A stretch of 64,000 nt of DNA from assembly GCF_963668085.1 (NCBI RefSeq), contig NZ_OY764059.1, forward strand, positions 372,001-436,000. The letters are read 5' to 3'. Made by a program: the position numbers and the translations under genes. Positions 25,073-34,133 of this stretch are shown here, one piece after another. The DNA comes from an uncultured Ilyobacter sp. GTDB lineage: Bacteria > Fusobacteriota > Fusobacteriia > Fusobacteriales > Fusobacteriaceae. The notes under the pieces were generated by a model. It made no database searches. It was not told the origin of the DNA and saw nothing but the letters and a program-made list of their open reading frames with translations. Numbering within the stretch: the stretch's first letter is position 1; every line of letters starts with the position of its first letter.

Positions 25073-25858
25073 GTGTTAAACAGAGTGCTGATAAAGTTGG
25101 ATAATCAAGAGGAAGTAAAGCATCTTGCAAAGTACGCTAATATGATCAAAAAGAATTATCCAGAGGCGGAGATAGTGGGTATCTTTATACATCCTAGTAT
25201 AGGGGAGCATTCCTTCAGGGAGTTTAGGGGTGTTGGTGGAGATTATGACATCGGTGAGGCCAAAAGTGAGCACAAGGCTAAGATAGAAAAAATTATGGAG
25301 GATGAGAATAAAATAAGAGAAGAGTTTTTATCTTTGGTGGAAAATTCTAGTTTTTATGCAAAAATAGGAGACATCCCTGAGGTGCTTATGGATGAACTAA
25401 GGTTATTTGATCTGGCAGTAATTTCTAAAACTGATAAAATAGGCCATGATTTAAGGGAGATTTTTAAAAATCATAATAAGCCTATTATACTAGTACCTGA
25501 ATTGGAAAACTACTCACTAGACAGAATTTTAGTGGCTGATGACCAGGGATTAGAAGTAAATAAGTCTGTTTTCAAGTTCATGGGTGTTTTTGAAAAGACA
25601 AGGGAATTTAAAGCTGTAACAGTGGGGGTAAGTCAGGAAGAGGTAAAGGATCTTACTTTCTATCTGGAAAAAATAGATAAAAAAATAGATTATAAGTTTG
25701 AAGAAGGGGCAGTCGACAAGATCATACTAAATTATGCCAAGGATTGTGATATGTTGATAATGGGAAATTTAAAACGTTCTTTTATGGTTGAAAAATTAAT
25801 AGGAACTGGAGGAATAAGGGCATTAGAAGAAGTCAAAAAACCGATCTTCATAGGATAA
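25073..25858 (+). CDS. Universal-stress-like protein, paralog 2
   Basis: A 261-residue paralog of the protein at 16310, alignable along its length: MLNRVLIKLDNQEEVKHLAK, LVPELENYSLDRILVADDQG, and the end MLIMGNLKRSFMVEKLIG. As in paralog 1 it looks like two Usp domains with a helical insert. I use GTG 25073, which gives the same MLNR start as paralog 1, with AAGGTGA at 25061-25067; GTG 25064 is an alternative. The gene follows RNA element 2 and is probably read through it. Ligand and partner unknown. Confidence 0.72.
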   Translation: MLNRVLIKLDNQEEVKHLAKYANMIKKNYPEAEIVGIFIHPSIGEHSFREFRGVGGDYDIGEAKSEHKAKIEKIMEDENKIREEFLSLVENSSFYAKIGDIPEVLMDELRLFDLAVISKTDKIGHDLREIFKNHNKPIILVPELENYSLDRILVADDQGLEVNKSVFKFMGVFEKTREFKAVTVGVSQEEVKDLTFYLEKIDKKIDYKFEEGAVDKIILNYAKDCDMLIMGNLKRSFMVEKLIGTGGIRALEEVKKPIFIG

Positions 25859-25993
25859 AAATGAAATGAACCAAAATAAATAAAAAACAGATCAAATCCA
25901 ATACTATCCAATAAAATAGCCGTTAATCTCATATAAAATTACCTTTGGGAATAAAATTATTCTTATAAAAAATATGTTTTTTTCAAATAAACG

Positions 25994-26178
25994 TTGACAT
26001 AAAAAACTTTGTGGCTTATACTGGTACAGTAGAGGCTTAAAGAAGACACGATGTGCAAACCTTTAAGATTTTTTTAAGAAATCAAATATTTTGTTGGTAA
26101 TTATTAGAGATGACTATGGTCAAGACTTTAATAGGCCAACACAAAGATCGAATCTTTGTGTTGGCCTATTTTTTGTTT
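25994..26178 (+). ncRNA. Structured RNA element, copy 3, upstream of prpF-tctCBA
   Basis: TTGACA (25994-25999), 17-nt spacer, TATACT (26017-26022), start near 26029. The 5' hairpin is CTTAAAG 26036-26042 with CTTTAAG 26061-26067. P1 GUUGG 26093-26097 with CCAAC 26136-26140; P2 UUAGAG 26104-26109 with CUUUAA 26126-26131; P3 UGAC 26111-26114 with GUCA 26119-26122. The terminator stem is a perfect 19 bp (26130-26148 with 26152-26170) before a T-run. The first P1 pair is G-C here and A-U in the other copies. No second promoter is seen before prpF at 26268. The rest of the 25859-26267 gap is AT-rich and featureless. Confidence 0.77.
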
Positions 26179-26267
26179 TTAACAAAAAAATAGCTGGTAT
26201 AGAAATAACAGGCAAAATAAAAAAAATATATTATAAAATTATTTACAAGTTTTTAGGAGGTAGTTAA

Positions 26268-27386
26268 ATGAGAAAGTTTCCATGTACTATTTTGAGAGCT
26301 GGTACAAGTAAGGGTGTTTTTTTCAATGAAAAGGATATGCCTAAAGACAAGGAAAAATGGGAAGATTTTCTTTTAGATGTTATGGGAAGTCCTGATAAAA
26401 AACAGATAGACGGACTAGGGGGAGCCAATTCTCTCACAAGTAAGGTAGCCATAATAAAAAAATCAGAAAGAGAAGGTTTTGATGTAGATTATACATTTGC
26501 CCAGGTGAGTCTCACTGCTAGAAAAATAGATATGAAAGGTAACTGTGGAAACATCTCGTCTGGTGTAGGTCCATATGCAATCGACAACGGTCTTGTTGAA
26601 GCGGTAGAACCTACTACAAAGGTAAGAATATACAATACAAATACAGGAAAAACAATTGAATCAGAGGTAAAAGTTTCAAATGGTATGTATGATCCAGACG
26701 GAGATACAAAAATACCAGGTGTACCAAATACCGGTTCAGTAGGTTATTTATCATTCTATGCACCGGAAGGGTCAGTGACTGGAAAGCTTCTTCCTACAGG
26801 AAAGGCTGTGGATACAATAGAAACTTCTGTAGGAACAATAGATATATCAATAGTAGATGCTGCAAACCCACTTGTATTTATAAAAGCAGAGGATGTAGGA
26901 TTAAAAGGTACTGAGCTACATTATGAGTTTTCACAAGAAAAATTAGATCTTTTAGAAGAGATAAGATCTATAGCAGCAGAGTTATGCGGTTTTGCAAAAA
27001 AAGAAGATGCTACTAAAAATTCACCTGCAGTTCCTAAAACTACTGTAATATCAGCACCACAAGATTATAAAGATGAACCTGGAACTCTTTATAGATCTGA
27101 TGAAATGGATCTTGTAATCAGGATGATGTCTATGCAGAAACCTCATCAGGCACTAGCTATAACAGGGGCTGTTTGTACATCACTAGCTGCAGCAACAGAA
27201 GGAACACTGGTATCTAAAATAGCCAGCCCAGATGAAAATGGAAAACTGAGATTGGGACATCCCGGAGGAGTAATGAATGCATACTCAGGCAAAGGTGATA
27301 ACGAAGATGTCTATGTAAAAGTAGAAAGAACAGCGAGACGTATTATGGAAGGTATTGTCTATACAAGAGGAGATTATGAAATCTAA
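26268..27386 (+). CDS. PrpF-family (methylaconitate/methylitaconate isomerase-like) protein
   Basis: A 372-residue isomerase with the two-domain diaminopimelate-epimerase-like fold of PrpF. Visible are LRAGTSKGVFF at residues 9-19, DGLGGANSLTSKVAII near 50, and the catalytic-Cys region GNCGNISSGVGPYAI near 93. PrpF proteins isomerise cis/trans or double-bond positions in aconitate-type acids. It leads a tctCBA set, so the operon likely takes up and channels an aconitate-like tricarboxylate. The ATG has TAGGAGG. Function relative to the YbhJ-like hydratase at 1-938 is suggestive, since E. coli keeps ybhH and ybhJ together. Confidence 0.85.
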   Translation: MRKFPCTILRAGTSKGVFFNEKDMPKDKEKWEDFLLDVMGSPDKKQIDGLGGANSLTSKVAIIKKSEREGFDVDYTFAQVSLTARKIDMKGNCGNISSGVGPYAIDNGLVEAVEPTTKVRIYNTNTGKTIESEVKVSNGMYDPDGDTKIPGVPNTGSVGYLSFYAPEGSVTGKLLPTGKAVDTIETSVGTIDISIVDAANPLVFIKAEDVGLKGTELHYEFSQEKLDLLEEIRSIAAELCGFAKKEDATKNSPAVPKTTVISAPQDYKDEPGTLYRSDEMDLVIRMMSMQKPHQALAITGAVCTSLAAATEGTLVSKIASPDENGKLRLGHPGGVMNAYSGKGDNEDVYVKVERTARRIMEGIVYTRGDYEI

Positions 27387-27434
27387 TAATCTCGGTATCT
27401 TTAAAAATATATAAAAAAAACTAAGGAGGAATTT

Positions 27435-28430
27435 ATGAAAAGAATTGCGTTGTTAGTTGTTGGGATAATTACAGCTTTGGCCATGGTAGGATGCGGTGGA
27501 CAGCCAGGAGGAAAAGATGGAGGGGATACAGCAGCATACCCTAAAAAACCTATCGAAATGATAATACCTTTTGGAGAAGGTGGAGCGAGTGACACCTTCG
27601 CAAGAAAATTTGCAGACATAATGGCAAAAGATATGCCTCAGCCAATACAGGCTATCAATAAAAAAGGAAGTAGCGGACTTGTTGGAATGGTCTATGCGGC
27701 TCAAAAGAAAAATGATGGATACACTATCTTAGAGGTTACTCCTTCTATGGTAATTGCAGATGCACTTGAAGTAAGTGAGTCGATTAAGTTCATGAGAGAT
27801 TTTGAACCATTAGCAAGAATTCAGTCAGACATCTATGTATTGTGTCTTCCTGGAGACAGCAGATTTAGCTCTTTCCAAGAATTAGTTGAGTATGGACAGA
27901 ATAACCCTGTAACTTTTGCAGGAGTAAGTCCAGGTGGTCTTGATGACTTGACTCTAAATGCTCTAGCTGATGCTACAGGTGTAGATATCAAATTCATACC
28001 TTACAAATCTGGTTCTGAAGTAAAAGCAGCTGTACTTGGTGGAGAAGTAGATATCTATCTTGATAAAATAGTTTCTGCTGTAAACTATATCAAAGACGGA
28101 AAAGTAAAACCTGTAGTTGTGTTAAACGAAGAAAGAATCGACAAAATCGATGTATTTAAATCTGTACCTACAACTGTTGAATTAGGTTATGATGTAACAA
28201 TCGGTTCTTGGAGAGGTTTCGTTGTTAAGAAGGGAACTCCTCAAGAAATCAAGGATTACTTAATAGATAAAATGGAAAAAGCTTATGCTACTCAAGAGTA
28301 CCAAGATTTTGCTGCTCTAAATCTAGTGGACATAAGACCTGGATACCTAGATGCTGAAGGTTTCTACAAGCAGTGGGAATCAGAGTATGAGAAGTTTGAC
28401 GCTGTTGCAAAGAAAGTTGGCTTAAAATAA
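27435..28430 (+). CDS. TctC-family substrate-binding lipoprotein, set 2
   Basis: A 331-residue binding protein with a lipoprotein signal (lipobox MVGC near residue 20) and the Bug/TctC mature start YPKKPIEMIIPFGEGGASD. Later VTFAGVSPGGLDD and IPYKSGSEVKAAVLGGEVDI are typical ligand-loop regions. It is clearly divergent from the set-1 protein, so a different carboxylate is likely. The ATG follows AAGGAGGA; a hairpin at 28443 separates it from tctB. Confidence 0.92.
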   Translation: MKRIALLVVGIITALAMVGCGGQPGGKDGGDTAAYPKKPIEMIIPFGEGGASDTFARKFADIMAKDMPQPIQAINKKGSSGLVGMVYAAQKKNDGYTILEVTPSMVIADALEVSESIKFMRDFEPLARIQSDIYVLCLPGDSRFSSFQELVEYGQNNPVTFAGVSPGGLDDLTLNALADATGVDIKFIPYKSGSEVKAAVLGGEVDIYLDKIVSAVNYIKDGKVKPVVVLNEERIDKIDVFKSVPTTVELGYDVTIGSWRGFVVKKGTPQEIKDYLIDKMEKAYATQEYQDFAALNLVDIRPGYLDAEGFYKQWESEYEKFDAVAKKVGLK

Positions 28431-28442
28431 TTAATTTATTGT

Positions 28443-28468
28443 AGGGTGTCCGCTAAAGTGGACATCCT
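28443..28468 (+). promoter_or_regulatory. Hairpin between tctC and tctB of set 2
   Basis: AGGGTGTCC (28443-28451) pairs with GGACATCCT (28460-28468) with one G-U. There is no T-run, as at 5114-5137. Confidence 0.6.
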
Positions 28469-28495
28469 ATCAAATATAAAGGAGTGGAATGAAAA

Positions 28496-28975
28496 ATGGG
28501 TGAAATAATTTTTCACATTTTCCTATTAGTAGTAATGGGAGCTTTTTATAAACAGTCACTAGACATAAATACTGCACGTATGACAGATCCTATCGGACCT
28601 GCGGGATTTCCAAAAACGATAATATATGTAGCTGTTATACTGATCGTAATTTCTCTTATATCAAATATTAAAAACTACAAGGCGAATAAACCAAAGGAAA
28701 AAGAGAAGATAAAAGAGCTAGATCCTGGATTCTTGGCATTATTGGGAATAATCGTTTTCTTTGTACTTGCAGTTAATTATATCGGATTTTGGTTTGGTGG
28801 AATCATTATAATCTCATCGACAATGTGGATTTTAAATCAAAGAAAAATATCGAAACTGGTTATAATAACATTAGTAGGATCTTTAGCCTTCACTTTTGTT
28901 TTCGGTAAAATACTAAGTATACCTCTACCAAGAGGATATGGAATATTTGAAACTATCAGTTATTATATTTATTAA
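28496..28975 (+). CDS. TctB-family small membrane subunit, set 2
   Basis: A 159-residue protein with four hydrophobic helices (about 3-18, 40-58, 80-104 and 122-140) and a basic loop (KANKPKEKEKIKE). DPIGPAGFPKTI near residue 30 is the TctB segment. It assembles with the TctA that starts 14 bp downstream. GGAGTGG precedes the ATG. Confidence 0.85.
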   Translation: MGEIIFHIFLLVVMGAFYKQSLDINTARMTDPIGPAGFPKTIIYVAVILIVISLISNIKNYKANKPKEKEKIKELDPGFLALLGIIVFFVLAVNYIGFWFGGIIIISSTMWILNQRKISKLVIITLVGSLAFTFVFGKILSIPLPRGYGIFETISYYIY

Positions 28976-28989
28976 ACGGAGGATAAACA

Positions 28990-30504
28990 ATGGATACTTC
29001 TTTATTAATTGAAGCGTTGAAAACGATATTTATGCCTACTAACTTCCTGTTAGTTTTGGCCGGTATGACTTTGGGGGTATTTTTCGGAGCCCTACCTGGA
29101 ATCAGTTCATCAATGGGTATTGTTCTTATGATACCATTTACTTACTACATGGGGATAATCCCGTCAATAGTTCTTCTTGTTGCTTTATATGCTGGATCTG
29201 CCTATGGTGGTTCTATAACGGCTATATTATTTAATACTCCTGGAACAGCGGAATCTGTTGCCACAACATTTGACGGATATCCGATGGCACAACAGGGAAA
29301 AGCAGGTAAGGCACTTGGTCTTGCAATGTCAGGATCTGCAATTGGTGGAATTTTCTCAGTGTTGGTAATGCTTTTACTAGCACCACTACTATCAAAAATT
29401 GCACTTAAAATTCAAAGTGCTGAGTACTTTGCATTGACACTACTAGGAATCGCATGTATATCTTCAGTTGGTTCAAAAAATCTTTCTAAAGCTTTGGTAA
29501 CAGGATTATTGGGTATAATAATCGCAATGGTTGGAATGGACCCTATGACTGGAGTTTCAAGACTTACATTTGGACAAATTAACTTTCTAAATGGTATAGA
29601 GTATATACCTATCATGATCGGTTCATTTGCCATGGCTGAGGTTTTCAAACAGGTTATAAATAGAAAAAGCGAAGAAAAAACTATGGATATGGGCAGCAGT
29701 GTATCTATGGAAAGTATCAAGCTAAAAGATCTTCTTAAGTACAAAGTTACTATTATAAAATCTGCAATAATTGGAACAGCAGTTGGAATACTTCCTGGTA
29801 CAGGTGGATCAATAGCATCTATCGTTAGTTACGGTGAAGCGGCTCGTTCTAGTAAAGATAAGTCAAGATTTGGAAATGGAGCTGAAGAGGGAGTTTTAGC
29901 ACCTGAGACAGCAAACAACGCAGCTGGTGGAGGGGCAATGATACCTACTCTAGTACTTGGGATACCTGGATCTCCTACTACGGCAATTATCCTCGCTGCA
30001 CTTGTTCTCCAAGGTTTACAGCCTGGTCCTCAGCTAATGACAGAGCAGCCATTGTTATTATACTGCATCTTCTTCTCGATGCTTATTGCAAGTGTGGTTG
30101 TGTTCCTTTCAGGAAGATACGCAGTAAAAGCATTTGCCGCAGTATTAAAGCTTCCTTACGGAATCATAGCACCTATGATCGTTATGTTCTCAATTATCGG
30201 GGCCTATGCAAGATCTAACGATATGTTCCAGATCTGGGTAATGCTTACATTTGGTGTATTTGGTTATTTCATGAAGAAATACCAGTTCTCTGCAGCATCA
30301 CTTATCCTTGGAATCGTACTTGGTAACATGATGGAAGAGAGTTTCAGAAGACAACTTCTTATTTCAAACGGAAGTTATATGTCATTCTTACAAAGACCAA
30401 TAGCAGTTACTATATTTATAGCAGTAGCCTTTGTTCTTTTCTTCCCTATAGTTGCTGGTATGATGGAAAAGAAAAAAGCTACAGCAGCTGCACAGAATCT
30501 ATAA
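28990..30504 (+). CDS. TctA-family large permease, set 2
   Basis: A 504-residue membrane channel with signatures GALPGISSSMGIVL near residue 33, AILFNTPGTAES near 78, GILPGTGGSIASI near 260 and LGIPGSPTTAIIL near 320. These are the TctA repeats, but with substitutions from set 1 (for example PGIS instead of PGLG), which supports a different substrate. ACGGAGGA precedes the ATG, and the operon ends at the terminator at 30598. Confidence 0.94.
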   Translation: MDTSLLIEALKTIFMPTNFLLVLAGMTLGVFFGALPGISSSMGIVLMIPFTYYMGIIPSIVLLVALYAGSAYGGSITAILFNTPGTAESVATTFDGYPMAQQGKAGKALGLAMSGSAIGGIFSVLVMLLLAPLLSKIALKIQSAEYFALTLLGIACISSVGSKNLSKALVTGLLGIIIAMVGMDPMTGVSRLTFGQINFLNGIEYIPIMIGSFAMAEVFKQVINRKSEEKTMDMGSSVSMESIKLKDLLKYKVTIIKSAIIGTAVGILPGTGGSIASIVSYGEAARSSKDKSRFGNGAEEGVLAPETANNAAGGGAMIPTLVLGIPGSPTTAIILAALVLQGLQPGPQLMTEQPLLLYCIFFSMLIASVVVFLSGRYAVKAFAAVLKLPYGIIAPMIVMFSIIGAYARSNDMFQIWVMLTFGVFGYFMKKYQFSAASLILGIVLGNMMEESFRRQLLISNGSYMSFLQRPIAVTIFIAVAFVLFFPIVAGMMEKKKATAAAQNL

Positions 30505-30597
30505 AATTTTAAAGATATTTATCAACGGATACTACAAATCCATTTTTAGAATAGTGGCAAATTCCATTTTTCCTCCCGGAACGCTACTAAAAACAGG

Positions 30598-30634
30598 AAG
30601 GCTCTCTGAATGCAAACTTTAGAGAGCCTTTTTT
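30598..30634 (+). terminator. Terminator of the prpF-tctCBA operon
   Basis: AAGGCTCTCT (30598-30607) pairs with AGAGAGCCTT (30621-30630), then Ts. The 219 bp up to the kinase gene are AT-rich with no clear promoter. Confidence 0.88.
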
Positions 30635-30853
30635 CAACATTATTAAATATCTATTTTAACTTTATTGTATTTTAGTGTTAAAATGAGCTACAGGGGTAGC
30701 CCATCTGTTTGTCACATTTAAATATTTTAAATTGATTAATAGATGCTGTGTCATGATTACTTTTGAAGTCAAAGAAAACATATATGTTTTCTAGCGGCAG
30801 TAAGCTAAAATAATAAGGAAATAATTTTAATTTTTGAAATATGAGGTGTTAAA

Positions 30854-33268
30854 ATGAGTTTTATAAGAGAAATTATAAAGTATAAAAAATCTATACTGAT
30901 ATTTTTTACCGGTTTGATATTCGCTGTGTCTCTGGCCTTTACAATTTTAAAAAACTATGAAGATTTGAGAGATGCACTGGTTCTAAATGAGCAGAAACAC
31001 CTTTTGACAATTGCAGATACAACTGCTAAAAGTATAGAGTCATATTTCCGAGGTGAAGAAAGGTCTATAAGGATTCTTGCTCGAGATACGGGTTTTTTGA
31101 GGGATTTTGACTATTTAAAAAACAGAGATGAAAGGTATTTGGGAGAATCTCTCAAGATATATTATAAAGTCGGGGCCCCTAGAATCAAGTCCATACAATT
31201 ACTTGACGCTAAAGGGATAATTTTGGACGAATATCCCACAAAATCACAGGACAACATATCAAAGGATATATCGGATTTAAGAGATGTAAAAAAAATCATT
31301 GAAAATAACGAGCACGCTTTGAGTGAAGTTTATTTTGAAAATAGAGAACCTTTTATATATGTACTTCAGCCGATCTTTAACAAGGGGGAGTTTCAGGGGA
31401 TTATAAGATGTAAACTGAGCATCGACAATATGTATAAAATATTTATAGAGAATATAAGATCTGGGAGCAAGGGGTATGCCTCGGTAAAAACCAAAGAGGG
31501 AGTTTTTCTGATGCATCCTAAGAAAAGCCAGATTGGTGGACATGTAATGCAGCTAAGAAAGTCTAAATATCCAGATTACGATTGGTCTGAGCTAGAAAAA
31601 CTTTTTGAAAAGCAAAGATCTGGAGAAAAGGGAGTGGAGATTTATAGTTCTGTATGGGTTACAGATGATGACTCTAAGATGGTTAAAAAATTCAACGGTT
31701 ACTCTCAGGCATATATAGGGGACACATTTTGGGTAGTAACAGTTTCATCTGATTATGATGAGGTAGTCAAAATTGTCAAAAAAAATTATTATTATACAGT
31801 GGCAATAGCTACACTTATTGTACTCAGTATAAGTTTATTGGCAGCATATATATACAGCATAAGGGAGAAAAAGGCCAAGCTAGAGATAAAATCTTTGCAT
31901 ATAAATGAAGTGAAAAAACTAAACAGAGAACTAGAAGAAGATATTGAGAAAAGAAAGCTGTTGGCAAAGGAACTTGTCAAAGCAAAAGATAAATATGAGG
32001 CTATGTTTAATAGCATTAATGACTGTGTATTCGTTGCAGACTTTGATAACAACTCTTTTGAAAATATACTTGAGGTAAATGAAAAAGTATATAAGAGGTT
32101 AAAGTACTCACGGAAGGAGCTATTAAAAATGAAATACTCTGATATAGATGTAGGCTTATCAGAGGATGAGCGGCAAAAGATACTAGAAAAAATCCGAGAA
32201 AAGAGATCTGTAATGTACGAAACAGAGATAAAAACAAGATTCAACAAAACAATACCTGTAGAAGTAAGTGGCAGACTATTTAAAATGGAAAATAAATACA
32301 GGGCGATATTAATATCTAGAGATATTACCTTGAGGAAAATCCAAGAGGAGACAGTAAAGAGAAGTGAGGCCAGATTTTTTAATATAGTAAATAAACTAGC
32401 CACTGATATTGAGGGGGAAAATTCGGATACTGCTAAAATAAAACTGGGGAAAGATATCAGCAACCAAAAGATACTTCTGAAGCTGGAAAAAATAAACATT
32501 GAATTGGAAAAAATGTTTAAAAAAGAGATGGATGAGAACAAAAAGAAAGAGGCACTCATGATCTATCAATCAAGATATGCAGCCATGGGAGAGATGGTGG
32601 GGAACATAGCTCACCAGTGGCGACAACCTCTAAGTTCCTTATCTCTCATAATATCAAATATAGAGGATTCCTTCTTTTACGGGGATGTTGATAAAGAGGA
32701 TGTAGAATCTCTTTTTCAAAAGTCGAGGATGCTTATAAATAAGATGTCTGAGACTATAGATGATTTTAGATACTTCTTTAAACCGAAAACAGAAAAGGAA
32801 GAATTTTATATAAAGAATGTCGTAAAATCTACAGTAGAATTATTTAGTGAAAGAATGAGTCACAACGGGATAGAGTGCAGTATAAATACAGAGGCCGATG
32901 TGAAAATCTCGGGATACCCGAACCAATTGTCCCAGGTAATATTGAATTTTATAAATAATGCAGTGGATGCCTTGCTAGAAAACCGAGAAAAAGAAAGAAG
33001 GATCGATATATTGATCTCAGAAGAAAAAAATAGTGCTGTTGTTGAAGTAAATGATAACGGGGGAGGAATTGCTGAAGGAGTGATGGAAAAGATATTTGAA
33101 CCATATTTTTCCACCAAAGAGAAAAAAAATGGGACAGGTATAGGACTTTATATGTCACAAATGATAGTGGAAAAGAATTTCGGCGGAAAGATATATGTGA
33201 CGAATAAAAATGACGGAGCATGTATGAAAATAATTATTCCTATGGGTGGTGAAAATCAAAATGCTTGA
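30854..33268 (+). CDS. Membrane sensor histidine kinase with extracytoplasmic Cache-like domain and PAS
   Basis: An 804-residue kinase. Membrane helices at about 12-33 and 313-335 flank a Cache-type sensor (residues 40-305, including SRGSKGYASVKT-like and FWVVTVSSDYDEV). A PAS domain spans about 380-495, followed by a coiled coil. The phosphoacceptor is His587 in NIAHQWRQPLSSLS, and the ATPase domain has NFINNAVDA, DNGGGI and GTGIGLYMS. The 'HQWRQPL' subtype is common in epsilonproteobacterial and fusobacterial kinases. Its position right after the tct operon suggests a carboxylate signal. It overlaps its response regulator gene by 8 bp. Confidence 0.93.
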   Translation: MSFIREIIKYKKSILIFFTGLIFAVSLAFTILKNYEDLRDALVLNEQKHLLTIADTTAKSIESYFRGEERSIRILARDTGFLRDFDYLKNRDERYLGESLKIYYKVGAPRIKSIQLLDAKGIILDEYPTKSQDNISKDISDLRDVKKIIENNEHALSEVYFENREPFIYVLQPIFNKGEFQGIIRCKLSIDNMYKIFIENIRSGSKGYASVKTKEGVFLMHPKKSQIGGHVMQLRKSKYPDYDWSELEKLFEKQRSGEKGVEIYSSVWVTDDDSKMVKKFNGYSQAYIGDTFWVVTVSSDYDEVVKIVKKNYYYTVAIATLIVLSISLLAAYIYSIREKKAKLEIKSLHINEVKKLNRELEEDIEKRKLLAKELVKAKDKYEAMFNSINDCVFVADFDNNSFENILEVNEKVYKRLKYSRKELLKMKYSDIDVGLSEDERQKILEKIREKRSVMYETEIKTRFNKTIPVEVSGRLFKMENKYRAILISRDITLRKIQEETVKRSEARFFNIVNKLATDIEGENSDTAKIKLGKDISNQKILLKLEKINIELEKMFKKEMDENKKKEALMIYQSRYAAMGEMVGNIAHQWRQPLSSLSLIISNIEDSFFYGDVDKEDVESLFQKSRMLINKMSETIDDFRYFFKPKTEKEEFYIKNVVKSTVELFSERMSHNGIECSINTEADVKISGYPNQLSQVILNFINNAVDALLENREKERRIDILISEEKNSAVVEVNDNGGGIAEGVMEKIFEPYFSTKEKKNGTGIGLYMSQMIVEKNFGGKIYVTNKNDGACMKIIIPMGGENQNA

Positions 33269-34034
33269 TAAAACAAATTTACTGATTAAATACAAGGTTC
33301 TCTATGTGGAAGATGATGAGATGCAGAGAGAAAATCTCAAGATATTTTTGAAGAGAAGAGTTGGAAAACTTTACATGGCAGAAAATGGAAAAGAGGGATT
33401 TAAAGTTTTTGAAGAGCAGAATCCAGACATAATAATAACAGATCTTAAGATGCCAGTTATGGACGGGATAGAGATGAGTAAGAAAATCCGGGAAAAGAAT
33501 AAAAAATCCGGGATAATAATAACAACTGCCTTTTCTGATGTGAAAACTGTTCTAGGTGCCATGGATGTCGGTATAGACAAGTATATACTTAAACCTGTGG
33601 ATACAGGAAAACTTATAGAGGCCATGGAAGAAATAGCCCTTCGTCTTACAGGGGAAGAGTCTGGAAGTCTTGTTTTGGACGATAAGATATTATCTGACAA
33701 AAAAGAAAAACTGGAATATGAGAGTAAGATACAGATAAAAATAGCTTATTTTATAAAAAGTAACACTGGGAAAGGTCCTAAATCTGTAAAAGCCTTTATA
33801 AAGGGCAGCCTGATAGAGATAGAGGCCAATGACCCCCTTACTATCTATGAGAAAAAACTTCTGGAACAAAGTAAGAACAAAAGCCTTGTAAATTTTAGCA
33901 GAGAGGCCTTTTATAATGACAGGAAGAGTGAGATCGAAAAAATAATTTTTGAAATATTAGGTATAAAATGCAACCTAGAAAGAGTGACCATAGATTTTAA
34001 AAATAACAGAGACATATTGGTTATTTCTGTTTAA
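33261..34034 (+). CDS. Response regulator fused to an MpsC/DUF2294-like domain
   Basis: A 257-residue protein. The receiver domain (about 1-120) has the acidic pair VEDDEM, phosphoacceptor Asp61 in IIITDLKMP, Thr in TTAFSD and Lys in YILKP. After a linker the C-terminal 100 residues (GKGPKSVKAFIKGSLIEIEA to the end) match the DUF2294/MpsC family and not any DNA-binding output. I use ATG 33261 with GGTGGTGAAA upstream, overlapping the kinase by 8 bp; GTG 33246 is an alternative. The output mode is unknown. Confidence 0.87.
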   Translation: MLDKTNLLIKYKVLYVEDDEMQRENLKIFLKRRVGKLYMAENGKEGFKVFEEQNPDIIITDLKMPVMDGIEMSKKIREKNKKSGIIITTAFSDVKTVLGAMDVGIDKYILKPVDTGKLIEAMEEIALRLTGEESGSLVLDDKILSDKKEKLEYESKIQIKIAYFIKSNTGKGPKSVKAFIKGSLIEIEANDPLTIYEKKLLEQSKNKSLVNFSREAFYNDRKSEIEKIIFEILGIKCNLERVTIDFKNNRDILVISV

Positions 34035-34075
34035 ATCAAAAAGACCTTCTAGTATCTAAGAAGGTCTTTTTGATT
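34034..34075. terminator. Terminator after the response regulator
   Basis: A perfect 17-bp stem (34034-34050 with 34059-34075, loop 8 nt) containing AAAAAGACCTTCT, overlapping the stop codon. Confidence 0.88.
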
Positions 34076-34133
34076 GGAATTTAAGGATTATAGTATATTT
34101 TAATTTAAGGTGTTTTTTTTTAAAATTAGAGTA

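Noticed and set aside
31792..32559. 255-codon minus-strand frame opposite the histidine kinase
   Set aside because: It is the complement of a well-supported kinase with all motifs; its translation is Ser/Phe/Leu low complexity.
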